A stretch of DNA of 64,000 nt. Origin: Hyphomicrobium sp. (GTDB lineage: Bacteria; Pseudomonadota; Alphaproteobacteria; Rhizobiales; Hyphomicrobiaceae). A model generated the notes under the pieces. That model was not told where the DNA came from. It saw nothing but the letters and a program-made list of their open reading frames with translations, and searched no databases. The DNA lies in assembly GCF_009026145.1 (NCBI RefSeq), contig NZ_WBUE01000001.1, positions 124,001 to 188,000 on the forward strand, given 5' to 3'. The translations under genes were made by a program, and so were the position numbers. Positions 37,389 through 45,264 of the stretch are shown in pieces (within the stretch, counting starts at the first letter, position 1; each line of letters begins with the position of its first letter).

Positions 37389-38852
37389 CTAGTTCCAGGG
37401 GGTCTTTGCCAGCTTCCAGACCGGCGCGTTGATCGCCATGTCCATGTCGCGCGCGAAGATCGCGAAGCCGTCGTAGCCGTGATAGGGGCCCGAGTAGTCC
37501 CACGAGTGCATCTGGCGGAACGGCACGCCCATCTTCTGGAAGACGTACTTCTCCTTGATGCCCGAACCCACGAGATCGGGCTGGATCTTCTCGACGAACT
37601 TCTCGAACTCGTAGCCGGTGACGTCGTCGTAGATCAGCGTGCCATCCTTCACGTAGTGCGTGGTGCGCTGATAGTCGTCGTTGTGCCCGAACTCATAGCC
37701 GGTGCCGACGACCTCCATGCCGAGGTCCTCGTAGGCGCCGATGACGTGGCGCGGGCGCAGGCCGCCGACGAACAGCATCACCTTCTTGCCTTCCAGGCGC
37801 GGACGGTACTTGGCGATGACCCCGTCCATCAGCGCCTGGTACTTGGCGATGACGCGCTCGGCGCCTTCCTTGATCTTGTCGTCGAAGTGGCTAGCGATGC
37901 GGCGCAGCGATTCGGCGATCTTGCTGGGGCCGAAGAAGTTGTACTCGACCCACGGGATACCGTACTTCTCCTCCATGTGCCGCGAGATGTAGTTCATCGA
38001 GCGGTAGCAGTGCAGCACGTTGAGCTTGGCCTTCGGCGTCGCCTCCAGCTCGGCAATTGAGCCGTCGCCCGACCACTGGGCGATCACGCGCAAGCCCATC
38101 TCTTCGAGCAGGATGCGCGATGACCAGGCGTCGCCGCCGATGTTGTAATCGCCGATGATGGCGACGTCGTACGGCGACTGCTCGAAGCGCGCCGGCTTAT
38201 CTCCGGCTTTGTCGAACACCCAGTCGCGCACTGCGTCGTTGGCGATGTGATGGCCGAGCGACTGCGAGACGCCGCGGAAGCCTTCACAGCGCACCGGCAC
38301 GATGGTCTTGCCGCCGTACTCCTTCGATTTCGCTTTCGACACCGCCTCGATGTCGTCGCCGATGAGCCCGATCGGGCATTCCGACTGCACCGTGATGCCC
38401 TTGTTGAGCGGGAAAAGGTCCTGGATCTCGTCCATGATCTTGGCGAGCTTCTTGTCGCCGCCGAAGACGATGTCCTTCTCCTGGAAGTCGGAGGTGAACT
38501 GCATGGTGACGAACGTGTCGACGCCCGTCGTGCCAATGTAATAGTTGCGCCGCGCCGCCCAGGAATACTGGCCGCAGCCCACCGGACCGTGGCTGATGTG
38601 GATCATGTCCTTGATCGGACCCCACACCACGCCCTTCGAGCCGGCGTAGGCACATCCGCGGATGGTCATCACGCCGGGAATGGACTTGATGTTGGATTTG
38701 ACGCCGCAATCGGGCTTGCCTTCCTCGAAGGTGCCAAGGTGCTTGGCGCGTCGCTTCGCAGTCTTCTCCGGATAGACCTCGAGGACCTCGGCAACGAGCG
38801 CCTTGTTGCGTGCCTTGATGTCTTCCAGCTTTTCCGCCGTTGCTAGGCTCAT
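37389..38852 (-). CDS. nifD: Nitrogenase MoFe protein alpha subunit NifD
   Basis: NifD binds the FeMo-cofactor and half of the P-cluster. The protein is 487 residues. P-cluster ligands are C67, C93 and C159 ([29 protein letters not shown]). FeMo-co ligands are C282 ([11 protein letters not shown]) and H449 ([12 protein letters not shown]), and K434 of [12 protein letters not shown] matches the homocitrate-side lysine region. These all indicate a catalytically competent Mo-type nitrogenase. It is 73 bp downstream of nifH. Confidence 0.98.
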   Translation of the reverse strand: MSLATAEKLEDIKARNKALVAEVLEVYPEKTAKRRAKHLGTFEEGKPDCGVKSNIKSIPGVMTIRGCAYAGSKGVVWGPIKDMIHISHGPVGCGQYSWAARRNYYIGTTGVDTFVTMQFTSDFQEKDIVFGGDKKLAKIMDEIQDLFPLNKGITVQSECPIGLIGDDIEAVSKAKSKEYGGKTIVPVRCEGFRGVSQSLGHHIANDAVRDWVFDKAGDKPARFEQSPYDVAIIGDYNIGGDAWSSRILLEEMGLRVIAQWSGDGSIAELEATPKAKLNVLHCYRSMNYISRHMEEKYGIPWVEYNFFGPSKIAESLRRIASHFDDKIKEGAERVIAKYQALMDGVIAKYRPRLEGKKVMLFVGGLRPRHVIGAYEDLGMEVVGTGYEFGHNDDYQRTTHYVKDGTLIYDDVTGYEFEKFVEKIQPDLVGSGIKEKYVFQKMGVPFRQMHSWDYSGPYHGYDGFAIFARDMDMAINAPVWKLAKTPWN

Positions 38853-38878
38853 GGTGCTACCTCGAAATGCTCTGCCTA

Positions 38879-38904
38879 GCCGGCCCCTGCGATCAGGGGC
38901 CGGC
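38879..38904 (-). terminator. Stem-loop between nifH and nifD
   Basis: An 11-bp perfect stem, GCCGGCCCCTG (38879-38889) with CAGGGGCCGGC (38894-38904), encloses a GATC-type 4-nt loop, 21 bp after the nifH stop. No U-tract follows. Such hairpins after nifH are known in diazotrophs for raising nifH mRNA relative to nifDK. Confidence 0.75.
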
Positions 38905-38925
38905 GTTGGGTGGATGGTTGCGTGG

Positions 38926-39870
<945 letters not shown>

Positions 39871-39963
39871 TTAGACGCGGGTCGCTGGGCAGAGTTCTGA
39901 TGTCGTGCTCGCCCGCATGTGCCATCGATTCCAGCGACCGCTCGTCGTGCAGAAGGGAGTTTT

Positions 39964-40204
39964 GCAACGACTGTGCCAGCACTTGACGATGCCAAAAAAT
40001 AGCGTCTTTACATTGGCTTAGACGTCCGCCGCGGCGGCTGTTGCGAGTTGTACTAAACCCGACAATGAGCAGCCTCAGGCGACATCGCGGCCGCGCTCTG
40101 TATGAAAGAAAACAACCTCGCTCAATGCGGGCGAAGGCCAACAATGCGCCGCGCTTGAACTTTATCGCGCCGATAACCCGATGTTGGCTGGTACGACACT
40201 TGCT
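39964..40204. promoter_or_regulatory. Divergent sigma-54 promoters sharing two NifA activator sites
   Basis: nifH side (minus): TGGCACA-GTCG-TTGC at 39978-39964. Receiver-like gene side (plus): TGGTACG-ACAC-TTGC at 40189-40203, 33 bp before its ATG. Between them lie two perfect TGT-N10-ACA palindromes: TGT-ACTAAACCCG-ACA (40049-40064) and TGT-ATGAAAGAAA-ACA (40099-40114), 50 bp apart. From the estimated start points they centre at about -103 and -153 for nifH and -158 and -108 for the plus-strand gene. The 420-bp gap holds no gene. Confidence 0.85.
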
Positions 40205-40236
40205 TCGCCGATGAAGGGACATCTGGCGAGGTCAAC

Positions 40237-40671
40237 ATGCAGATCGGGGTCGAATCTTCGCGCGCCGTCGAGAACAAGCGCATCTTCGTCGTCGATAACG
40301 ACGAGATCATTCGCTCGGCGCTGCAGTTCATGTTGCACGACGAGAACGAGACGCACGAGCTGGCGAGCCTGGATCACGCCTACGAGAAGGCGGTCGACTG
40401 GAGGCCGGACCTGCTGCTCTTGGGGGTGAGCGTTGTGCAACAGAAGGGGCTCGAGGTGTTGGGCGACATCGCCGCCCGGCTTCCCGGTGCCAAGATCATG
40501 CTCATAGCCGACATGGCAAACGACCCACTGGCCCTTTCGGGCCTGAAGGTGGGGGCGCACGATATCCTCGCCAAGCCGCTGACGCTGGAAGCCGTGCGCT
40601 ACAAGGTCGACGTCCTGCTCGGGCGTCGCAAGCTGCCCATGCTCTCGCTCGACCTGCTGCAGCCCCTCTAG
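40237..40671 (+). CDS. Receiver-like protein lacking the phosphoacceptor (divergent from nifH)
   Basis: The 144-residue protein has the fold of a CheY-type receiver and no output domain. It starts MQIGVESSRAVENKRIFVVDNDEIIRSAL, where the acidic pair D20/D22/E23 fits the metal-binding site, and the C-terminal K113 of ILAKPLTLE is conserved. The phosphoacceptor Asp is replaced: PDLLLLGVSV has G63 where PDLVLLD places the Asp, and the Thr/Ser of strand 4 is missing (IMLIADM). It is thus a pseudo-receiver. Its own sigma-54 promoter and the nifH activator sites place it in the NifA regulon. Confidence 0.82.
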   Translation: MQIGVESSRAVENKRIFVVDNDEIIRSALQFMLHDENETHELASLDHAYEKAVDWRPDLLLLGVSVVQQKGLEVLGDIAARLPGAKIMLIADMANDPLALSGLKVGAHDILAKPLTLEAVRYKVDVLLGRRKLPMLSLDLLQPL

Positions 40672-40961
40672 GCCATAAGCGCGCTATTGCAGATGATGAA
40701 GCCGAAAGCTGCGCTTGGAGTCCATCGCCGGGGGCTGTGGAGGGACCGGGGCGCTTTGCGCTCTACACGCTGAAGGCGCTGGCCTTCATCCACCTGCGTC
40801 GTGATGAGCGCGCGCAGGCGCAGCTCGCGCTCGTTCATCTTGAGCGTCTCGACCCATCGGGGTCGATCGGCTGGGCGGTCGTCGCCGCTCTTGCCGACGG
40901 CCTCGGCTAAAGATGTCCACCCTGCGCGATTGATGTCTTTCCAACTGTCATCCTCGGCCAT
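40668..40961 (-). CDS. Doubtful short hypothetical protein
   Basis: A 97-residue frame starts MAEDDSWKDINRAGWTSLAEAVGKSGDDRP and has a plausible polar N-terminal half. The C-terminal part is less protein-like. The putative ATG at 40959-40961 lies inside a REP-type palindrome, and the stop overlaps the receiver-like gene stop by 4 bp on the other strand. An internal ATG at 40838 (MNERELRLRALITTQVDEGQRL) is an alternative. It may be a remnant with no function. Confidence 0.25.
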   Translation of the reverse strand: MAEDDSWKDINRAGWTSLAEAVGKSGDDRPADRPRWVETLKMNERELRLRALITTQVDEGQRLQRVERKAPRSLHSPRRWTPSAAFGFIICNSALMA

Positions 40962-41045
40962 GGGCCGAGGATCCAGCGGGCAGCGTCCACGGACCGTGAG
41001 AGCAAAGCGATAGGTGAGTCCCCGGGACAAGCCCGAGGATGACAA
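40946..41045. repeat. Head-to-head REP pair
   Basis: Unit B (40946-40980) reads TGTCATCCTCGG-CCATG-GGCCGAGGATCCAG. Unit C (41017-41045) reads the inverse complement: AGTCCCCGGGACAAGCCCGAGGATGACA. They are oppositely oriented copies 40 bp apart, like the pair at 63.1 kb. They separate the receiver-like gene from the 3' end of the nifB transcription unit and may form a terminator-like structure there. Confidence 0.65.
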
Positions 41046-41087
41046 CTCGGGGGCAAGCACTGACGCTGCACTCGCGCCGATCAAGCC

Positions 41088-41464
41088 TCAGGTCGGCAGC
41101 TGAACCCGGCGTATGGCAATCGGGAAATCGGCGACGGTCGAGACTTCGCTCAGCTTGATCTCGGTGGCACCGGGTCCAACGGAAAAGTCTGCCACCACCG
41201 TCGACCCGTCGGCCTTGAAGGCGCGGGCGAAGCCCGGCGTCCCGACATTCACCGCCTTTACCGGGTTGGCCTCGAAGGCCGGATCGTCCCCTGCCTCGAC
41301 GAATGCCGCGAGGCGAAGGTGAACGTCGCCAGGACGCCGCTGCGTTCCACCGGCGCGTCGGCACTCGGTGGCCGCGCCACCGAGTAGATCACCAGCTTGC
41401 CGCCGGCGAGTTCGGTCATGATGTCTTCCGGCTTAGAGTTGGCGAAAGGCGCCGCCACGTTCAT
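41088..41464 (-). pseudogene. Frameshifted gene at the end of the nifB operon
   Basis: The frame starts at ATG 41464 (MNVAAPFANSKPEDIMTELAGGKLVIYSVARPPSADAPVERSGVLATFTFAS) and derails near 41306. The next frame carries on as LAAFVEAGDDPAFEANPVKAVNVGTPGFARAFKADG through VADFPIAIRRVQLPT to a stop at 41088. Adding one C to the reading strand (a G on the plus strand) near 41307 restores TFTFASPAFVEAGDD without further change. Total length would be about 125 residues. The layout, with LLATFTF..PAF..A...A, TGTAG.RA-like and G-T-x-x-x-D repeats, resembles small phage-associated proteins. It may be real decay or a sequencing error. Confidence 0.7.
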
Positions 41465-41508
41465 TTGTCTACTCCGCTATCGTCAATCGTCGAGATTTGA
41501 CCGCCAGA

Positions 41509-42426
41509 CTAGTGCTGCGCGGCGAGCCATTCGCCGTTGGTCGGCGCGCGTGCTTGCGCCAACGCAGCGGCGAAATCCGCCAGCGGCAGATCGATGCGCT
41601 CGATGTGCTGCTCGGCGAGGAACCGTGCCTCGTTGCGTGTCGGCGCCTCCGGCAGCACGGCCCAGTGTTTGTCTGAGGAACGCTTCATGATCTGGCGTGC
41701 GAACAGGCGGTCGAGCTGATTGGCGAAGCGGCAGCCGAGAAACAAGAAGTGGCGGCCGCGGCGCAAGTCCTGCACCGGCTCGGGGATCGGCGTCTGGATG
41801 TCGATCTCCGTCAGCACCTCGACGAAGTCCGTGTCCGAGACGAGAAAGTTGGCGGCGGGCCGCACAGAGCCGAGCGGCTGGTAGAGCAGCGTTTCCCATT
41901 GCGCGCATTCTGGCGGAGCAGCGGCAGGCGGCATGCCCTCGGTAGCGCTGGCGGCAGGCGAGCCGACACCGATACGCATGCCGTCGGGGCGGAAGTAGTG
42001 CACCCAGGACCCGAAGTGCTCCGACTGGCTGACGCCCTGCACCAAGCCCCAAGACGGGCGCATGGCAAGGGCGCGCTGCGGAAGATCGTCGTACCAGGCG
42101 TGCACGAGCAGCGGCAATTTTGCCTGCGCGGCGAGAAGCTTGTGCAGGCGCGTCGGCGGCACCTCGGGCGCGAACGCATCGCTCATCGCCTTGGCGACCG
42201 TCTTGCGGTGCTTGAAGTTCTCGATGAACTGCGCGGCGGCCGACAGATTGTTGCGGATCTTGTGCGGCACGCTCGCCTGTGCCGTCAGGCGGCCGACAAG
42301 CTGCTCGGCCGATATCGGCAGCGGACAATCGCCGCCGGCGAGCGTAAGCGTGCCCGGCCCGAGATAGGGAATGAGCGTGCCCGACCCGAGCGCCGAACGA
42401 ATCGCCTCGATGCTGCGCGCGCTCAT
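41509..42426 (-). CDS. SIR2-like domain protein of the nif operon
   Basis: The ATG at 42426 (MSARSIEAIRSALGSGTLIPYLGPGTLTLAGG) gives 305 residues. The fold looks like the SIR2-like (SIR2_2) group: a Gly-rich NAD-binding turn IPYLGPGTLTLAGG near residue 20, PTRLHKLLAAQAKLPLLVHAWYDD, which resembles the SIR2 catalytic loop, then HFLFLGCRFANQLDRLFARQI near the C-terminus. It overlaps the 76-residue upstream gene by 4 bp. Substrate and role in nitrogen fixation are unknown; I infer its place in the nif regulon from cotranscription. Confidence 0.75.
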   Translation of the reverse strand: MSARSIEAIRSALGSGTLIPYLGPGTLTLAGGDCPLPISAEQLVGRLTAQASVPHKIRNNLSAAAQFIENFKHRKTVAKAMSDAFAPEVPPTRLHKLLAAQAKLPLLVHAWYDDLPQRALAMRPSWGLVQGVSQSEHFGSWVHYFRPDGMRIGVGSPAASATEGMPPAAAPPECAQWETLLYQPLGSVRPAANFLVSDTDFVEVLTEIDIQTPIPEPVQDLRRGRHFLFLGCRFANQLDRLFARQIMKRSSDKHWAVLPEAPTRNEARFLAEQHIERIDLPLADFAAALAQARAPTNGEWLAAQH

Positions 42427-42653
42427 CGCCCCGCAGCCCCGTTCGCCGCGCCTTCCTTCAGCGCGTCGATGATGCCGCGCGTCATACGGAACACGCCACG
42501 ACCGCCCGAAAGCGCCTGGTAGTGCGTATCGCCCGCATCGCTCAGCCGATTGAACCACTGCTGCGGGCTGGCGCCCGACGGGCGCTCGCCGATCTCGGTC
42601 ACGCTGCCGTCCGGCGAGAAGCGGACGTGGACCATGACAATGCCTTCTGCCAT
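42423..42653 (-). CDS. 76-residue nif-operon hypothetical protein
   Basis: The product reads MAEGIVMVHVRFSPDGSVTEIGERPSGASPQQWFNRLSDAGDTHYQALSGGRGVFRMTRG... It looks like an N-terminal beta-hairpin followed by a helical segment. No family is recognised. It is translationally coupled to the downstream SIR2-like gene (ATGA overlap) and sits 14 bp after the [2Fe-2S] ferredoxin gene, so it belongs to the nifB operon. The ATG at 42653 is chosen because the open frame upstream lacks recognisable coding pattern. Confidence 0.6.
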   Translation of the reverse strand: MAEGIVMVHVRFSPDGSVTEIGERPSGASPQQWFNRLSDAGDTHYQALSGGRGVFRMTRGIIDALKEGAANGAAGR

Positions 42654-42667
42654 CGCTCGCCTCCTGC

Positions 42668-42973
42668 CTAGATCCCGGACGCGAAGCCCAACAGCTCCAC
42701 CGTCACATTGTCGATGCCGAAGCGCGCCTGGCAGGCGAGGCGCGACTTCGAGCCGACGCCAACGATAGTGTCGAGCTTCTCGTTCTCGGCGCGCTCGATC
42801 TTCGACAGCCCGCGGCGCCCGTCGTGTACGAAGATGTGGCAGGCGCCGCACTCGGCCTTGCCGTCGCACTTGTGCATGATCTTCTCGTCGGCGGCGAGCA
42901 GGGCGTCGAGCACGCGCGCTCCCTCGACAACCTCCACGGTCTTGCCGGTGGGCATGATCGTCATCGTCGGCAT
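42668..42973 (-). CDS. [2Fe-2S] ferredoxin (adrenodoxin-like, nif-associated)
   Basis: This 101-residue ferredoxin has the plant/adrenodoxin-type cluster binding pattern C36-x5-C42-x2-C45-x35-C81 (HKCDGKAECGACHIF ... RLACQARFG). It starts MPTMTIMPTGKTVEVVEGARVL. The short form and its location among nif genes suggest a dedicated electron carrier, similar to the nif-linked FdxD or Shethna-type proteins. It lies between a 76-residue protein and the DegT-like gene. Confidence 0.9.
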   Translation of the reverse strand: MPTMTIMPTGKTVEVVEGARVLDALLAADEKIMHKCDGKAECGACHIFVHDGRRGLSKIERAENEKLDTIVGVGSKSRLACQARFGIDNVTVELLGFASGI

Positions 42974-43024
42974 TGCATCACTCCATTGCGGACTTGCGGT
43001 TGCTACGATTGGACGGTGCGCGCC

Positions 43025-44176
43025 CTACAGATAGATGGCCGTACCGGCGCCCACGTTGATCGAGGCGTCCTTCATCGTGCCGATGATGAAGGCGACCTGC
43101 TCCTCGGTCAGGTGGGTGTGGAAAGGGAGCGCTACGGCGCGGTCGGCGACCTTCTCGGTCACGAACAGGCTGCCGCGGCGATAGCCGAGCTCGAGATATC
43201 GGCGCTGCAGGTGCATCGGGTTGGAGTATGCCGCCGCCTCGACGCTCTCGGTGCGCAGATCCTCGACGATGGCGTCGCGACTGGAGAGCGCAAAGCGCGT
43301 GCCGAGATGCACGAGGTAGAGGAACCAGTGCACCTCGTCGACCTCGGGGGCGACGTATGGATCCTTGATGCCTTCGAACGACTGCACGTACTCGAAATAG
43401 AGACGCTCCGTGCGCTTGCGCTTCTCGAGGATCGTCTCGATACGCTGCAGCTGCTTGAGGCCGAGCGCCGCCGATAGATCGCTCATCCCGCACTGATAGG
43501 GCGCCGTGAGCCCGAACACGACCGAGGCGCGCTCGTCCGTACGGCGCGAGCGCAGGCGCCGCAGCAGACCGGCGTAGTCGTCATCGTCGGTCACCACCAT
43601 GCCACCTTCGCCGCAGGCGATGGGGCATGGCTGCGAAAAATCGAACACCGAGAGATCGCCGAAGCTGCCGACCGGCTTACCCTGGTAGAGAGAGCCTATG
43701 GCCTCGGTAGAGTCCTCGATGAGCACCAGACGATGCCGCGCGGCGACCTCGCGCAACTTGGCCCATGGTGCCGGATGGCCGTTAGTGTTGCCGGCGACGA
43801 TCGCCTTGGTGCGGGCGCCGAGGCAGGCTTCGGCCTTTTCCGGCACCAGCGTGCCTGCCCAATAGTCGATGTCGGAGAAGACGGGCGTAGCGCCGACAAG
43901 CCCGATGGCGTGGGCGCACTCGCGCCACGAGTACGGCGAGGCGATGACCTCGTCGCGCGCGCCGACCCCCGCCGCATCGAGCGCCAGCATCAGGCCGAGC
44001 GTGCCGCTCGCCACCGCGACGGCATGCTTGCGACCGATGTACTCGGCGAAAGCGGCCTCGAAGCGCTGCACCATCGGACCGGCGGAAAGCTGCGGCGACT
44101 GCAGCACCTCGCTGACCGCATCGAGCTCATCGTGCGTGATGTCGGGGTCGGACAGCGGGATCCACGTCGGCTTCAT
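43025..44176 (-). CDS. DegT/DnrJ/EryC1-family protein lacking the PLP lysine
   Basis: The ATG at 44176 (MKPTWIPLSDPDITHDELDAVSEVL) gives 383 residues. It aligns with sugar aminotransferases of the DegT/AHBA-synthase family: AVASGTLGLMLALDAAGVGARDEVIASPYSW, VLIEDSTEAIGS with the PLP-N1 aspartate, and the GSFGDLSVFDFSQPCPIACGEGGMVVTDD motif. In that last motif the catalytic Lys (normally FHATKN-ITTGEGG) is replaced: the aligned residue is C184, in FSQPCPIACGEGG. It can hardly be a normal transaminase; a PLP-free or cofactor-binding role is possible. Confidence 0.85.
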   Translation of the reverse strand: MKPTWIPLSDPDITHDELDAVSEVLQSPQLSAGPMVQRFEAAFAEYIGRKHAVAVASGTLGLMLALDAAGVGARDEVIASPYSWRECAHAIGLVGATPVFSDIDYWAGTLVPEKAEACLGARTKAIVAGNTNGHPAPWAKLREVAARHRLVLIEDSTEAIGSLYQGKPVGSFGDLSVFDFSQPCPIACGEGGMVVTDDDDYAGLLRRLRSRRTDERASVVFGLTAPYQCGMSDLSAALGLKQLQRIETILEKRKRTERLYFEYVQSFEGIKDPYVAPEVDEVHWFLYLVHLGTRFALSSRDAIVEDLRTESVEAAAYSNPMHLQRRYLELGYRRGSLFVTEKVADRAVALPFHTHLTEEQVAFIIGTMKDASINVGAGTAIYL

Positions 44177-44442
44177 GACAGCGCCTTGCGCACGGCGACG
44201 ACGAGGCCGGTTGCCTGCCGTGGATCGTCGGTGAGGCGCCAGCAATGATCGGCGCTGTCGACGAGATAAAGGCTGTAGCGGCCGTACTCGCGGAACGGCG
44301 TCTCGGTGTCGATGTCGGAGGCATCGCAGCGCGTCAGCGACAGGTCGGGAAACCGTTCGCGCAGCTCGGCGAACAGCGTCTCGGCCGGCGCCCGCGCCAG
44401 CAGCTCTTCAATATGTGCGATCTCGTCGGCGTCGATCGACAT
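44173..44442 (-). CDS. 89-residue nif-operon hypothetical protein
   Basis: The product starts MSIDADEIAHIEELLARAPAETLFAELRERFPDLSLTRCDASDIDTETPFREYGRYSLYL and ends in VVAVRKALS. It is mixed alpha/beta with an acidic N-terminal helix. I recognise similar unnamed proteins next to nifT in proteobacterial nif operons but know no function. It overlaps the DegT-like gene start by 4 bp and follows nifT by 2 bp, so it is part of a tightly coupled set. Confidence 0.65.
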   Translation of the reverse strand: MSIDADEIAHIEELLARAPAETLFAELRERFPDLSLTRCDASDIDTETPFREYGRYSLYLVDSADHCWRLTDDPRQATGLVVAVRKALS

Positions 44443-44444
44443 GG

Positions 44445-44654
44445 CTACTCGCTCAGCTTGCGCGCCTCGACGGTGATCGGCAGCAGCGTCTCGGGCGCCA
44501 TCGGCGGCAGCTGCAGTTGCCAACCGTTGGCGAGCGTGATGCGACCGCCCCACATCTCCGGCTTTTCCATCTCGACGATGGGCTCCTCGAGATCCTTCTT
44601 CGCCACGTACGCCGAGAGTTGGCCTTCCGTGCTCCTGCGGATCATCACCTTCAT
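44445..44654 (-). CDS. nifT: NifT/FixU protein
   Basis: NifT is a 69-residue protein of nif clusters with unclear function, possibly in nitrogenase maturation. The sequence MKVMIRRSTEGQLSAYVAKKDLEEPIVEMEKPEMWGGRITLANGWQLQLPPM is highly characteristic of the family. It overlaps nifZ by 4 bp (44651-44654) and is followed by an 89-residue hypothetical gene. Confidence 0.95.
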   Translation of the reverse strand: MKVMIRRSTEGQLSAYVAKKDLEEPIVEMEKPEMWGGRITLANGWQLQLPPMAPETLLPITVEARKLSE

Positions 44655-44935
44655 GCGTTGGCATCCTTCTGTGCGTGATCCGCAGACTGCGGTCCGTACG
44701 ACAGCTCGATCTCTTCTTCCAGGCAGCCCACGATGCGCCGCTCGCCGAACTCGACGAGATAGACGGCGACGTTGGCTTCGACGTGCCGGCCGACTTGCAC
44801 GATCTCGCCGAGGTCGCCGGTCTTCGCCAGCAGCACGTCGGCTGGCTCGTCCGGGAACGAGCCGTCGTTGAACAGGTCGGTGGTGGCGCGCACGCGCTGG
44901 CCCCACTCGAATTTCGGGATGGCAGGCTCGTTCAT
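44651..44935 (-). CDS. nifZ: NifZ, MoFe protein maturation factor (first copy)
   Basis: NifZ helps form the second P-cluster of the MoFe protein. The 94-residue protein has the NifZ pattern FEWGQRVRATTDLFNDGSFPDEPADVLLAKTGDLGEIVQVGRHVEANVAVYLVEFGERRIVGCLEEEI. It overlaps nifT by 4 bp and the second NifZ copy by 4 bp (ATGA). Its tail contains a single Cys (IVGCLEEE). Confidence 0.92.
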   Translation of the reverse strand: MNEPAIPKFEWGQRVRATTDLFNDGSFPDEPADVLLAKTGDLGEIVQVGRHVEANVAVYLVEFGERRIVGCLEEEIELSYGPQSADHAQKDANA

Positions 44936-45234
44936 AGCTCCGACTCCAGGCCCGCTGGTGCCGTGTCGACCTGATCCAGCTCCTTGCGCTTCATACCCAC
45001 GCGATAGCCGGTGCTGATGAACTCGACGCCATAGATGTAGAACTGCTGCAGAAACGTCCCGATGCTCACCACGTAGCCCTCGTCGCCCTTCTTCACCAGA
45101 ATTTCGCCGATGTCCTTGCCGGGAAACGTCCCGTCGTTGCGGATCGTGCGCTTGGCGCGCACCTTGGCGCCGTAGTCGAAGCGCGGCGGGTCGTTGAGCT
45201 CGACGACGTCGCTGTCGCGGCTGATGTTGGTCAC
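44932..45234 (-). CDS. NifZ-domain protein (second, divergent copy)
   Basis: This 100-residue paralogue lies directly upstream of nifZ and is translationally coupled to it. It has FDYGAKVRAKRTIRNDGTFPGKDIGEILVKKGDEGYVVSIGTFLQQFYIYGVEFISTGYRVGMKRKELD. It shares the same order of strands as the first copy, but lacks the Cys of IVGCLEE. Some NifZ proteins carry two such domains in one polypeptide, so this may be a split version. Confidence 0.88.
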   Translation of the reverse strand: MTNISRDSDVVELNDPPRFDYGAKVRAKRTIRNDGTFPGKDIGEILVKKGDEGYVVSIGTFLQQFYIYGVEFISTGYRVGMKRKELDQVDTAPAGLESEL

Positions 45235-45264
45235 CTCATCCCTCCTTGCGAACCACGCACGTCC

